DNA of 40,150 nt. It comes from Catenulispora rubra. GTDB taxonomy: Bacteria; Actinomycetota; Actinomycetes; Streptomycetales; Catenulisporaceae. Location: positions 1 to 40,150 of the forward strand of contig NZ_JAACYW010000079.1 in NCBI RefSeq assembly GCF_015356825.1. Reading direction: 5' to 3'. A program made the position numbers and the translations under genes. Shown piece after piece: positions 7,801 through 16,110 of this stretch (position 1 is its first letter; each line of letters opens with the position of its first letter). The notes beneath the pieces are model-generated. The model did not search any database. It saw only the letters and a program-made list of their open reading frames with translations, and was not told the origin of the DNA.

Positions 7801-7980
7801 GCCGACACCTCAGGCACAGCCACGGCTAAAGATGATGTGGACAGGTGGTTGAGCACGAAAGTCAGCTCCGGTTGTACGCGCACGGTATCGATTGTGACAG
7901 GGAGCTGATGCGGCACGGCGAGCAGGTCGCAGACCGGGCCCGCCTCGGCGACCGCGCGCGGGCCCCGGATGCGTCGAGCC
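7797..7980 (-). other. Unrecognised coding-like stretch before larA
   Basis: Between the GntR stop and larA one minus-strand frame reads ARRIRGPRAVAEAG, then CDLLAVPHQLPV, and ends in AVAVPEVSA with a TGA overlapping the larA ATG (ATGA). The first 22 or so codons after 7980 have almost only G or C in third position, which looks like real coding sequence. No ATG, GTG or TTG opens this frame upstream. The only candidate inside is a GTG at 7916, giving 39 residues. It may be a small leader protein coupled to larA or the tail of a lost gene. I do not recognise a family. Confidence 0.3.
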
Positions 7981-8682
7981 TCACGCCTCGTCCTCGTCCT
8001 GGTGGTCGAAGAGGTGGTCGTGGAACCACTTCTCCGTCGCGCTGATGTGCATGAGCGCGGCGGCCTGGGCCAGCGCCGCGTCGCCGGCGGCGAGGGCGTC
8101 GTAGATGGCCTGGTGTTCGGCGATGGTGCGGTCGGCGACGGCGTCGTCGACCATGCCGCGCCAGACCCGGGCCTGCACGGTGCGGCTGGAGATGCCCTCC
8201 AGCAGGGAGGTGAGGGTCTGGTTGCCGGTCGCGGCGCACACGGCGCGGTGGAACGCGGCGTCGTGCCGGTTGAGCAGTTCCACGTCGTCCTTGGCCGCGC
8301 GCATCGCCGCCAGATGGCCCGCCACCTCGCCGAGCTCCGCGGCGGTGATCCGCCCGGCGGCCACGCCGGTGGCGACCGGCTCGAAGAGCCTGCGCACCTC
8401 GGCCAGCTCCAGCTGGGTGTCGCCCTGCAGCAGCTCGAAGGCCGCGCCGAGCCCTTCGAGCAGGACCGCCGGCTCCAGGCTGGTCACATACGTCCCATCA
8501 CCGCGCCGGATCTCCAGCACCCGTGCGACCACCAGCGCCTTGACCGCCTCGCGCGTCAGGTTCCGGGACAGCCCCAGCTCCGAGGCGAGCTGCTGCTCCG
8601 GAGGAAGCCGCGATCCGGGCGGCAGCTCGCCGGACACGATGAGCTCCCGGATGCGGGTGATCGCTTTGTCGGACAGGGACAT
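7981..8682 (-). CDS. GntR-family (FadR/FCD) regulator, probable lar regulator
   Basis: Transcription factor with an N-terminal winged helix (about residues 1-70; SRLPPEQQLASELGLSRNLTREAV is the GntR signature) and an all-helical FCD ligand domain whose conserved positions include RLFEP, HDAAFHRAV, and the EHQAI helix. FCD regulators commonly sense organic or sugar acids, which fits the larA substrate type. I prefer ATG 8682 (MSLSDKAITRI) to the in-frame GTG at 8733. Neither has a good ribosome site, but the family starts close to this helix and the inverted repeat at 8700-8714 would otherwise be coding. It is separated from larA by 180 nt on the same strand. Confidence 0.88.
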   Translation of the reverse strand: MSLSDKAITRIRELIVSGELPPGSRLPPEQQLASELGLSRNLTREAVKALVVARVLEIRRGDGTYVTSLEPAVLLEGLGAAFELLQGDTQLELAEVRRLFEPVATGVAAGRITAAELGEVAGHLAAMRAAKDDVELLNRHDAAFHRAVCAATGNQTLTSLLEGISSRTVQARVWRGMVDDAVADRTIAEHQAIYDALAAGDAALAQAAALMHISATEKWFHDHLFDHQDEDEA

Positions 8683-8699
8683 GAGCGGCAGCGTAACAG

Positions 8700-8714
8700 A
8701 GACATCCCATGTCT
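8700..8714. promoter_or_regulatory. Inverted repeat, candidate GntR auto-operator
   Basis: Perfect arms AGACAT (8700-8705) and ATGTCT (8709-8714) around CCC, 18-32 nt upstream of the preferred GntR start. Size and position suit a self-regulating GntR operator. Confidence 0.45.
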
Positions 8715-8747
8715 TCCCGCCTGGAGCGCCCACCGGATCGAGCGACC

Positions 8748-9293
8748 CTAGTCAGGCAGAACGACGGACCAGTTCGTGGGACTGCCGACATTCATCGTGC
8801 TCGGCATGTCCGAGGTCAGGGCGGGGAATCCAGCGCGCGCTCGCGCCGTCAGCGCCTCGGGGCTCAGCGCGAGGACAGCCTCTTTCTCCTCGGCGACGGG
8901 GGCGAGCGTGGCGAACAGGCCGGAGAAGTCCTTGTTCGGTCCGATCATCGTGATCACATCGCCATTGGCCGCCTTGACGCCGATCACCGCACCGCCCAAA
9001 CGCTTCATCTCGGCCAGCGACTCCTTCACGGAATACCGCGCCTCAACGACCGTCACACCGATCCCCAGGGCCCTGACACGCTCCAACTCGGCCTCGACCT
9101 CCGCAGGAACCGAGCCCTTCCACCGCACGATGATCGCCCGATTCGGCGTGTCCAAAGAGACTGCGGCGAAACCCGAGTCAGGATCCTTATCGGCCAGCGC
9201 GTGGATCCGATCCGCAGCCTGCGACAACGGCACCTGATCCGCCATCCGCTTCATGACCTCCGGAGTCAGCCCCGGGGTTTTCCATTCGTCCAC
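8748..9293 (-). CDS. Hypothetical protein resembling S1-protease pro-regions
   Basis: A protein of 181 residues if the GTG at 9293 is used. No ribosome site is clear, and ATGs at 9254 and 9245 are alternatives. There is no signal peptide or membrane segment in this reading. Residues about 23-95 (AADRIHALADKDPDSGFAAV, IIVRWKGSVPAEVEAELERV, VTVVEARYSVKESLAEMKRL) resemble the alpha/beta pro-domain found in front of actinobacterial trypsin-like proteases, including the WKGxxP motif. The rest, ending NWSVVLPD, carries no catalytic motif. Function is unknown. It lies just upstream of the GntR gene on the same strand. Confidence 0.6.
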   Translation of the reverse strand: MDEWKTPGLTPEVMKRMADQVPLSQAADRIHALADKDPDSGFAAVSLDTPNRAIIVRWKGSVPAEVEAELERVRALGIGVTVVEARYSVKESLAEMKRLGGAVIGVKAANGDVITMIGPNKDFSGLFATLAPVAEEKEAVLALSPEALTARARAGFPALTSDMPSTMNVGSPTNWSVVLPD

Positions 9294-9333
9294 GTCCGCT
9301 TCAGCCCCCTACGTTCTGTAGCCGCCGCACCGC

Positions 9334-9344
9334 TGAAACTTTCA
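9334..9344. promoter_or_regulatory. CGAAASTTTCG-class element upstream of GH6
   Basis: TGAAACTTTCA is a perfect inverted repeat with one central base, 123 nt before the GH6 start and 41 nt before the hypothetical gene's GTG on the other strand. Confidence 0.5.
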
Positions 9345-9467
9345 TCGAAGCCCGAGAAACAGCATGCTCAAGACCTGCGAGCCACGCCAGAGACCCCGCT
9401 GACCCGTTGACTCCGCCCGAAGCGCACAGGAGATTGCGGACACCGACCCTTCCACCAATGAGGAATC

Positions 9468-10787
9468 ATGCTGTCCAGAACCGGGAAACTCCTGCTCGCC
9501 GCAGGTCTCACCGTATCGGCCGTCGCCCTGGGCCCGGCTGCCACCGCCTCGGTCGCGGCGAGCCCGGCCGCGGCGGCAGCGCCCGCCGCGAGCACCGGCC
9601 ACACGCTGCGGCCGGGCACCCGCTTCGCGGTCACGCCCGACAACGAGGCCGAGCGCCAGGCACTGACCGACCTGCGCCAGGGGGACTTCACCGACGCCGC
9701 GGCCATGGCGAAGCTGGCCAGCTGGCCGGAGGCGACCTGGTTCACCGGCGGCACCCCGGACCAGGTGCGCAGCCAGGTCCGGGCGGCCGTCCGGACCGCC
9801 GCGGCCGAGCGGGCCGTCCCGGTGCTGGTCGCCTACGACATCCCGCTGCGCGACTGTAGCCAGTACTCCTCCGGCGGCGCGGCGTCCGACGCCGCCTACC
9901 AGCAGTGGATATCAGCGTTCGCACAAGGCGTCGGCTCCAGCCGGGCCGTGGTGGTCGTCGAGCCCGACGCGCTGGCGAACCTGCCCTCGGACTGCAGCGC
10001 CACCATCGACCCGACCGGGACCCTGACCGCCGGGCGCATCGCCGACATCAACTACGCCGTATCAGCGCTCGAAGCCAAGCCGCAGACCGTCGTCTACCTC
10101 GACGCCGGGAACAGCCAGTGGCACTCCGTCGGGGACATGGCGCACCGCCTGATCCAGGCCGGCGTCGGCCAGGCCCAGGGCTTCTTCCTGAACGTCTCCA
10201 ACTACCAGCCGACCGACCAGACCGACCACTACGGCACGTGGATCTCCCAGTGCCTGTGGTTCGCCACCGACGGCCCGGCCTGGGCGGCCGGACACACCGA
10301 CTACTGCGCCAGCCAGTACTACTCCTCAGCCGCGCCGAACGACGGCAAGCCCGGCGACGCGGTGTCCCCGACCGACCCGAGCACCTGGCACTGGACCGAC
10401 GCCTGGTTCACCCAGAACGTCGGCACGCCCCCGCCCGCGCAGCTGACCCACTTCGTCGCGGACACCAGCCGCAACGGCCGGGGCGCCTGGACCCCGACGC
10501 CGGGCAAGTACACCGGCGACCCGCAGGTCTGGTGCAACCCGCCGGGCCGCGGCATCGGCGCCGAACCCACCGCCGCCACCGGCGTCGCGCTCGTCGACGC
10601 CTACCTCTACATCAAGACCATCGGCGAGTCCGACGGCAGCTGCACCCGCGGCACCGCAGGACCCGGCGACCCCGAATACGGCGGCACGGTCGACCCGGCG
10701 GCCGGCGCCTGGTGGCCCGCGCAGGCGCTCACCCTCGCCGAGAACGCGGTGCCGGCGCTGACCTTCAATCCCCGCCTGTTCTCCTGA
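9468..10787 (+). CDS. Secreted GH6 cellulase (endoglucanase/cellobiohydrolase)
   Basis: Inverting beta-1,4-glucanase of family GH6 for extracellular cellulose. The ATG has GAGG 4 nt upstream, and a signal peptide (about residues 1-38) ends in an Ala-rich stretch. Diagnostic motifs are VAYDIPLRDCSQYSSGG (Asp124 and the catalytic acid Asp129), VVVVEPDALAN, VYLDAGNSQWH, DTSRNGRG and WCNPPGRGIG. Paired cysteines fit the usual GH6 disulfides. There is no binding module, so it may act on soluble or amorphous chains. Residues 39-95 before the barrel are not the standard GH6 opening. The 3' end overlaps the convergent LacI gene by 23 nt. Endo- versus exo-action cannot be decided from motifs. Confidence 0.93.
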   Translation: MLSRTGKLLLAAGLTVSAVALGPAATASVAASPAAAAAPAASTGHTLRPGTRFAVTPDNEAERQALTDLRQGDFTDAAAMAKLASWPEATWFTGGTPDQVRSQVRAAVRTAAAERAVPVLVAYDIPLRDCSQYSSGGAASDAAYQQWISAFAQGVGSSRAVVVVEPDALANLPSDCSATIDPTGTLTAGRIADINYAVSALEAKPQTVVYLDAGNSQWHSVGDMAHRLIQAGVGQAQGFFLNVSNYQPTDQTDHYGTWISQCLWFATDGPAWAAGHTDYCASQYYSSAAPNDGKPGDAVSPTDPSTWHWTDAWFTQNVGTPPPAQLTHFVADTSRNGRGAWTPTPGKYTGDPQVWCNPPGRGIGAEPTAATGVALVDAYLYIKTIGESDGSCTRGTAGPGDPEYGGTVDPAAGAWWPAQALTLAENAVPALTFNPRLFS

Positions 10788-11841
10788 CCCGGCTCGGCGC
10801 GGTCGGCCGCAGGAACGCCGGCCGCGCCGACGGCCGCGGGGCAGGGCCCGTACTCCCCCGCAGCGAGATCGGCGGCACGAACAGCCGGTGCCGCGCGGGG
10901 GCGTCCGGGTCGGCGATGCGCTCGGTGAGCAGATCCATCGCGACGGCGCCCATCTCCATCGACGGCACATCGGCCGCGGTCAGCGCCGGGTGGAACTCCT
11001 CAGCCCACTGATCCGCCGCGACCCCGGCGATGGAGAACGTCCTCGGGATCTCGTGGCCGGCCCGCTCCAGCCCGCGCTGGACGCCCGGCAGCGCCGCCTC
11101 GTTGACGGTGACGATCGCGGTCGTCCCGGGCCGCGCGGCCAGGATCTCCGCCACGCAGCGCTCGCCCCCCGCGACATCGTCCTCGCAGCAGAACTCTGAT
11201 CCGCTAACCTCGCGCCGGTCGACCGCCGCGGCGAACCCCTCCTGCGCCCGCCGCCCGGGACCGTAGCCGGCCGCCACCATGCCGGCCGGCCGGTTGACCA
11301 GCGCGAGGTGCCGGTGGCCGAGGTCGACGAGGTGGTCGACGCACTCGCCGACCAGGCTCGCGTAGTCCTCGTCGACCCACCACGTCCCGTCCGGTTCGGC
11401 GATTCGGCCGATGGTCACGAACGGCATCCCGGTCTGCGCGAGGCGGTCGACGCGCGGATCCTCCAGCCGGATCTCCATCAGGATCACGCCGTCCACGCGC
11501 CGCCCGCCGACCAGCCGCTCGAACGAGCCGTCGTGGTCGCCGCCGGACGGCGAGAGCAGCACGTCGAGGTCGACCAGCGCCGCGGCCTCCACGACGCTGG
11601 CGACGAAGCCCAGCTGCATCGACGTCAGCCGGGCGCCGGCCGGCGGGATCACCAGACCCACCGTGCGGGTCCGTCCCTCCTTCAGCGCGCGGGCCGTGGC
11701 GCTGGGGCGGTAGTCGAGCTCGTCGATGACCGCCTGGATGCGCCGCCGGGTCTCCTCCGAGACCGGCCGCTTGCCGCTGAGCGCGTACGACACCGTGCTG
11801 CGCGCCACCCCCGAGCGGCGCGCTATCTCTCCGATGTTCAT
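10765..11841 (-). CDS. LacI-family regulator A
   Basis: A 358-residue LacI/GalR repressor. The helix-turn-helix is at the extreme N-terminus (IGEIARRSGVARSTVSYALS), followed by a hinge (SATARALKEG) and a periplasmic-binding-like effector domain (TRTVGLVIPP, CVDHLVDLGHRHLALVNRP, TAIVTVNEAALPGVQRGLE). I chose ATG 11841, which has GGAGG only 3 nt away. The in-frame GTG at 11862 is possible. The C-terminal tail is long and Arg/Pro-rich, and its codons overlap the end of the GH6 gene. A half-site of the CGAATCGATTCG class lies 23 nt upstream, so I propose that it controls itself, the esterase, the clan GH-A hydrolase and the second GH54. The effector is unknown. Confidence 0.9.
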   Translation of the reverse strand: MNIGEIARRSGVARSTVSYALSGKRPVSEETRRRIQAVIDELDYRPSATARALKEGRTRTVGLVIPPAGARLTSMQLGFVASVVEAAALVDLDVLLSPSGGDHDGSFERLVGGRRVDGVILMEIRLEDPRVDRLAQTGMPFVTIGRIAEPDGTWWVDEDYASLVGECVDHLVDLGHRHLALVNRPAGMVAAGYGPGRRAQEGFAAAVDRREVSGSEFCCEDDVAGGERCVAEILAARPGTTAIVTVNEAALPGVQRGLERAGHEIPRTFSIAGVAADQWAEEFHPALTAADVPSMEMGAVAMDLLTERIADPDAPARHRLFVPPISLRGSTGPAPRPSARPAFLRPTAPSRVRRTGGD

Positions 11842-11863
11842 GGTCCTCCGCGGTCGACACACC

Positions 11864-11873
11864 TCGAACCGAT
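11864..11873. promoter_or_regulatory. Half-operator before LacI regulator A
   Basis: TCGAACCGAT matches the left ten bases of the site at 1009-1021, but the right arm is lost. It lies 23 nt before the regulator's ATG. Confidence 0.4.
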
Positions 11874-11907
11874 CACTGGTCCGAAGTCTACGGCCGCCAC
11901 AAGGATC

Positions 11908-14151
11908 TCAACGGGCCGTGAAGTCCTGGTTGCCTCCGGAGGTGTTCTTGCACTGCCACTGGTCGAGTTGCTGGCCCAGGTTGTTGCCGGCACCGTAGAC
12001 GTCCAGGCACAGACCGCTGGCCTGGTTCCGGAACGAGTAGCCGCCGTCGGACTGCTGGACGGGGAGCCACAAGCTGCTCGCCGCGCGGTTCGGCACCTGC
12101 TGCACGATGTCGGGCTGACCAGCGGTCGTGGAGCCGCCGGACACCGTCACGTCGTCGCCGGAGTTCTGGGCCTGAAGCTCGCCGTAGCCGCCGGACACCG
12201 GCACGAACTGGAACTGCTGGTTGGTCTGGCCGTTGCAGGTCCACTGGTCGATCGCGGCTCCGGCCGCCCCGGTGGCGCCGTAGACGTCCAGGCAGAGGCT
12301 GTCGTTTCCGATGACCAGGTGGTGATAGCCGGTCGGGAACCCGGTCGTCTGGCCCTGCCCGATCTTCCACTCGTCGGAGCCTGCGGTGGTGCAGGCGGTC
12401 TGGACGATCCCCACGCCGCCGGCGGTACTGCCTCCGTTCGGAGCTACACACTGCCCCGAATTCTGTGCCACCACCTGGTAGACGCCGGTCCCCACCGCAT
12501 GGAGCGCGAACTGTTCGTCGGTGCCGTAGGTACACGGGCTCTGAGTCACCGTCGTCCCCGCCGCCACGCAGTCGCCGGGCGTCATCGGACGGATGTAGTA
12601 CGTGCTGCTGCCCGCCGACGTCGGGACGAACTGGAACTGCTGATCGGCCCCCGTCCGGCACGAGCCCTGATCGAACTGCGCGGAAGCCACGGTGGTGAAA
12701 GCGGGGTTCTCCATGCACAGGTTGTCGCCCTGGTTCACCACGCTGCTGCTGAACCCCTGCGCGAAACCGGGCAGCAGGTAGACCGCGAACGCGTCGTGCG
12801 AGGCCTGGAAGCTGAAGGGCAACGTCACCGACCCGCCGGAAACGCTGACGACCTGATCCGACACCACCTGCGGCGCGGTGAGCGCGGCCTGGTCCGGGAT
12901 CCGGTAGACGACGGCTTCGACCGTGCCGTTGTTCGCCAGCCAGGGCACCGACGACAACCCGTTGAACGTCACCGACGCAGAACCGGTGTAGCCGTTCGAA
13001 TCCCCGACGACGGCCACCGCGCGCCGACGGGCACTGTCCTCCGACGCTGAGATCGCCGTGGATCCGACCTGGCCGGAGGTGGAGACCAGGGAACCGGTCA
13101 TGTCGGCGTAGGCCCTCATGGTCCACCAGTTGCCGGTGTACGCGGCGCCGCCGCTCGCGTTCGGATCGATGACCCCGGTCAGGTTCGGCGAGATGCAGCA
13201 CTGCCAGTTGCCGCGCATCGCGTTGGTGTATCCGGACTGCGCGAACCGCGCCAGATACCAAGCCGTCACTCCGGCGGTCTGCCGGTCAGAAGGCTGATAT
13301 TCGTTGGCTGACAACGGGATCGGGTTGAGCCCGGCCGATGAGATCGCGCCGTTGAGGGACTGGGAGACCGTGACCGGATCGTCCACGTCCCCCTCGTCGT
13401 GGTTGGTGATCATGTCCGGCACGGTCCCGGCGGCCTTCACGTGCGCCAGCCACGTCTGCCACTGGGCCGACCGGCTCTGCGGCGTGTAGGCGAACGACGG
13501 CCCGACGATCTGCGCGCTGGGCGCGATCCGCCGGATCTCCCGATACGCGGTGTCCCACATCTGGAAGTACTGCGCGCTGTTCACACCGCGCGTCCAGAAG
13601 ACCGAGATGTCCGGCTCGTTGTCGATGTCGTAGGCGAATTTCACACCGGAGGCCTGCAACGCCCCGACCGTCGAGTCGATGAACGAGACCCAGTTCGAGC
13701 AGTCGCCGTTGTCGCACGGGTAGGTCGTGTTCGAGGGCTGGCCGCCGTTCAGCCCGTACATGTCCGTGACCAGCACCTGGTACTGCGCGTGGTACGGGGG
13801 TTGGGTGAGCCGGCGCGCCTGCGCGATGATCGAGGCGACGTCGGCCTGGCTGGCGGAGCCGTACTTGTAGCCGTCCTTGATCCAGCCGCCCGAATACCAG
13901 CCGCCGCCCCGGTGCGCCGTGACGCCGAGCGGCTGCAGGTACTGGTCGGCCGGTTGGGTGCCGTCGACGGTCAGGCCGTAGAGGAAGCCCTCCCCCACGC
14001 CGGTGGCCGGGCCGGTCGGAGCCGCGAGGTTCACGCTCAGCGCCGGGTCCGCCGCGGCCTGCCCGCGCGCCGCGGAGAACGACGGGACCGCCAACGCCAA
14101 CACCACGGCGGCCGCCATCGCGATCCGCCTCATGCTTGATCGAACTCTCAT
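11908..14151 (-). CDS. Secreted clan GH-A glycoside hydrolase with two CBM13 trefoils
   Basis: A 747-residue secreted enzyme. The ATG at 14151 is preceded by GGGAG, and the signal peptide covers about residues 1-33. The catalytic part (about 35-460) reads as a TIM barrel. YDIDNEPD places an acid/base Glu179 after strand 4, and PLSANEYQP offers Glu284 as nucleophile after strand 7. A beta-sandwich (about 370-460) follows. Two ricin-type trefoils (about 466-600 and 608-747) form the tail. The first is diverged, while the second has clear DQWxC and QFQF repeats. The barrel resembles GH39 or GH30-type hemicellulases. I cannot assign the family or substrate with certainty. It lies between LacI-A and the xylanase, with a perfect operator in its leader. 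Confidence 0.8.
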   Translation of the reverse strand: MRVRSSMRRIAMAAAVVLALAVPSFSAARGQAAADPALSVNLAAPTGPATGVGEGFLYGLTVDGTQPADQYLQPLGVTAHRGGGWYSGGWIKDGYKYGSASQADVASIIAQARRLTQPPYHAQYQVLVTDMYGLNGGQPSNTTYPCDNGDCSNWVSFIDSTVGALQASGVKFAYDIDNEPDISVFWTRGVNSAQYFQMWDTAYREIRRIAPSAQIVGPSFAYTPQSRSAQWQTWLAHVKAAGTVPDMITNHDEGDVDDPVTVSQSLNGAISSAGLNPIPLSANEYQPSDRQTAGVTAWYLARFAQSGYTNAMRGNWQCCISPNLTGVIDPNASGGAAYTGNWWTMRAYADMTGSLVSTSGQVGSTAISASEDSARRRAVAVVGDSNGYTGSASVTFNGLSSVPWLANNGTVEAVVYRIPDQAALTAPQVVSDQVVSVSGGSVTLPFSFQASHDAFAVYLLPGFAQGFSSSVVNQGDNLCMENPAFTTVASAQFDQGSCRTGADQQFQFVPTSAGSSTYYIRPMTPGDCVAAGTTVTQSPCTYGTDEQFALHAVGTGVYQVVAQNSGQCVAPNGGSTAGGVGIVQTACTTAGSDEWKIGQGQTTGFPTGYHHLVIGNDSLCLDVYGATGAAGAAIDQWTCNGQTNQQFQFVPVSGGYGELQAQNSGDDVTVSGGSTTAGQPDIVQQVPNRAASSLWLPVQQSDGGYSFRNQASGLCLDVYGAGNNLGQQLDQWQCKNTSGGNQDFTAR

Positions 14152-14166
14152 CCGACACTCCCTGGT

Positions 14167-14178
14167 CGAATCGATTCG
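14167..14178. promoter_or_regulatory. LacI-type operator CGAATCGATTCG
   Basis: Perfect 12-bp palindrome, 15 nt upstream of the ATG at 14151. The same distance is seen for the esterase site. It directly abuts the xylanase terminator stem. Confidence 0.65.
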
Positions 14179-14208
14179 CGCGCCCGGCCACGAAAGGGCC
14201 GGGCGCGC
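14178..14208 (-). terminator. Terminator of the GH10 xylanase
   Basis: A 12-bp perfect stem (14178-14189 with 14197-14208) and a 7-nt loop, 23 nt downstream of the xylanase stop. Its distal arm shares its last base with the operator of the next gene. Confidence 0.75.
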
Positions 14209-14231
14209 TCACGCAGATCTGGCGAAAGGTC

Positions 14232-15704
14232 CTAGCCGAGGGTCCATTGCTGGTTGCTCTGGCCGTTGCAGGTCCAGAGCTGGACCAGGGTGCCGTTGGC
14301 GGTTCCGGCTCCGCTCACATCAAGGCAGAGTCCTGACTGCACGCCGGTGATGGTGCCGTTGGAGTTGAGGGTCCACTGCTGGTTCGTCTGGCCGTTGCAG
14401 GACCACACGATCGCCTTGGTGCCGTTGGTGGTGCCCTTGTTGTTGGCGTCCAGGCACAGGGTGCTGCCACCGACCGTGATGGTCAGCTCGTTCGAGGAGT
14501 TGTGCGTCCAGGTCTGGTTGGCCTGGCCGTTGCAGCTGTAGATCTGCTGCTGGGTGCCCAGCGTGGTGGTCGAGTTCGGGTCGTCCAGACATTTGCCTGC
14601 ACCCACCGCGTGCAGCGCGGAGCCGTTCGGCGGCGGAGGAGTGGTGCCGCCGCCCAGGGCGGTCGCCGTGGCGCTGTAAGCGGGCTTGGGCTGGTCGTTC
14701 TGGTCGTACATGGTGGCCGCACCGTAGCCGGGGAAGGCGCCCGGGATCCAGGAGTGCGCGTCGTCCACGCCCCACTGCGAGACGCCGACGCAGCGGCTGA
14801 CGGCGAGGCAGTCCTTGACCACGGTCGAGTAGTCGTTGGCCTGCTGTTGCAGGCTCGACGAGCCGGCCGGGAGCTGGATGCGGTCATCGAGCTCGGTGAC
14901 CGCGACGTCCAGGCCGAGCGCCGCGAAGCGCTGCATGTTCGCCTGCATGCTGGACGGCACCTGCCCGACGATGAAGTGGCTCTCCAAGCCGATGCCGTTC
15001 AGCGGCACGCCCTGCGCCAGCAACGACTTCGCCAGGTTGTACATGCCGTCGCTCTTGGCGTTCTCGCCCTCGATGTTGTAGTCGTTCAGGTAGAGCTTGG
15101 CGTTCGGGTCGGCGGCGTGCGCCGTGCGGATCGCATCAGCGATGTAGCCGGTGCCCATGGCGTTGTAGAAGACGTCCTGACGGAGGCTGCCGTCCTCGTT
15201 GAAGGGCTCGTTGACGACGTCCCAGGCGTAGACCTTGCCCTTGTAGTGCGTCGCCTCGGTCGTGACGTGCGCTTCCATGACGCCCTGGACCTGGTTCGAC
15301 GGCAGGCCCGACACCCACCCGGGCAGCTGGCTGTGCCAGACGAGGTTGTGGCCGCGCACGCGGGCGTTGTGGCTCTGTGCCCAGGAGACGATCTGGTCGC
15401 CGGGCCCGAAGTTGTAGGAGCCGTTCGACGGCTCGGTGGTGTCCCACTTCATCTCGTTGCCCGGTGTCACCATGTCGAACTGGGCCCCGGCGATAGTGAT
15501 CTCGCCACTGATGTTCAGGTCGCCGTCGGTCAGCGCGGTGCCGAAGTACCGGTTCTGCGCTTCGGCCAGGCTGCGCAGCGATGTCGCCGCGGCGGCCGGC
15601 TGGGTTGTGAGGGCCGCCGCGAGGGGGACCGCCAGGACGGCCGCGGCCGCCACGGCGAGACTGCGGGCAAGACTGCGACGTGCCGGGATTCGTTTGTGGA
15701 TCAT
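14232..15704 (-). CDS. Secreted GH10 endo-xylanase with CBM13
   Basis: Endo-beta-1,4-xylanase that cuts the xylan backbone outside the cell. The ATG at 15704 (MIHKRIPARR) is preceded by GGAG, and the signal peptide ends at about residue 40 (AAAATS). The GH10 barrel covers about 42-350: the motif MVTPGNEMKWD, RGHNLVWHSQLP, the acid/base Glu166 in WDVVNEP, LYLNDYN, and the nucleophile Glu271 in VTELDDR. A Gly/Pro linker and a ricin-type trefoil (about 365-490) follow. The trefoil DNA is close to that of the neighbouring GH54 and beta-helix genes. It is divergent from GH54 over 406 bp. A CGAAASTTTCG element lies 176 nt upstream. All catalytic residues are present. Confidence 0.96.
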   Translation of the reverse strand: MIHKRIPARRSLARSLAVAAAAVLAVPLAAALTTQPAAAATSLRSLAEAQNRYFGTALTDGDLNISGEITIAGAQFDMVTPGNEMKWDTTEPSNGSYNFGPGDQIVSWAQSHNARVRGHNLVWHSQLPGWVSGLPSNQVQGVMEAHVTTEATHYKGKVYAWDVVNEPFNEDGSLRQDVFYNAMGTGYIADAIRTAHAADPNAKLYLNDYNIEGENAKSDGMYNLAKSLLAQGVPLNGIGLESHFIVGQVPSSMQANMQRFAALGLDVAVTELDDRIQLPAGSSSLQQQANDYSTVVKDCLAVSRCVGVSQWGVDDAHSWIPGAFPGYGAATMYDQNDQPKPAYSATATALGGGTTPPPPNGSALHAVGAGKCLDDPNSTTTLGTQQQIYSCNGQANQTWTHNSSNELTITVGGSTLCLDANNKGTTNGTKAIVWSCNGQTNQQWTLNSNGTITGVQSGLCLDVSGAGTANGTLVQLWTCNGQSNQQWTLG

Positions 15705-15879
15705 TGAGAACTCCGCTGATCGGACATGACTGGGAAGCAGCTCGCGATGATCGGCCCGGCATCCGTGGTGGGCGAAGCTGCGAGTCACACGAAAGCCCGC
15801 AACACGCGCCCGTGTCAACAACAATCAGCCAGCGTCGCGAAGCGACTCCATAACGGGTGGTGGTGGGCGACGGGTGGGA

Positions 15880-15889
15880 GAAAGTTTCG
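15880..15889. promoter_or_regulatory. CGAAASTTTCG element between GH10 and GH54
   Basis: GAAAGTTTCG in the 406-bp divergent intergenic region (15705-16110). That region also holds a TTGACA box at 15930-15935, a dyad ATGACTGGTCAT at 15908-15919 and the arabinose-type operator at 16015. GTTTCGTA is shared with the GH27 copy. Confidence 0.5.
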
Positions 15890-16014
15890 TAGCTCCGCCG
15901 AAACAACATGACTGGTCATCAGAGAGCTCTTGACAGAACACGCAACGTGCAGCACCGTCTACCGCCGAGACATCCCCGCTACATCCGCTCTGGCGAGCGA
16001 TGAACGCGGGCCGA

Positions 16015-16032
16015 AATGTTAGCGCTAACATT
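16015..16032. promoter_or_regulatory. Arabinose-type LacI operator AATGTTAGCGCTAACATT
   Basis: Perfect 18-bp palindrome 78 nt before the GH54 start. It resembles the operator known for LacI-family arabinose regulators such as bifidobacterial AraQ. No other part of the window has a perfect copy. Confidence 0.75.
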
Positions 16033-16110
16033 CCGCCGCTTCGGACCGGCAGCCGAAGGCGTCGGAGGGTGGCGCCCTTCATCACCACGAGTCGCGTTCA
16101 AGGAGCTCAG

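Noticed and set aside
15908..15919. TGACTGGTC, shared with 27063-27071, as a further regulatory motif
   Set aside because: Only nine bases are common and a similar string occurs at 4132-4140 inside the kinase/orn junction, so chance is likely.
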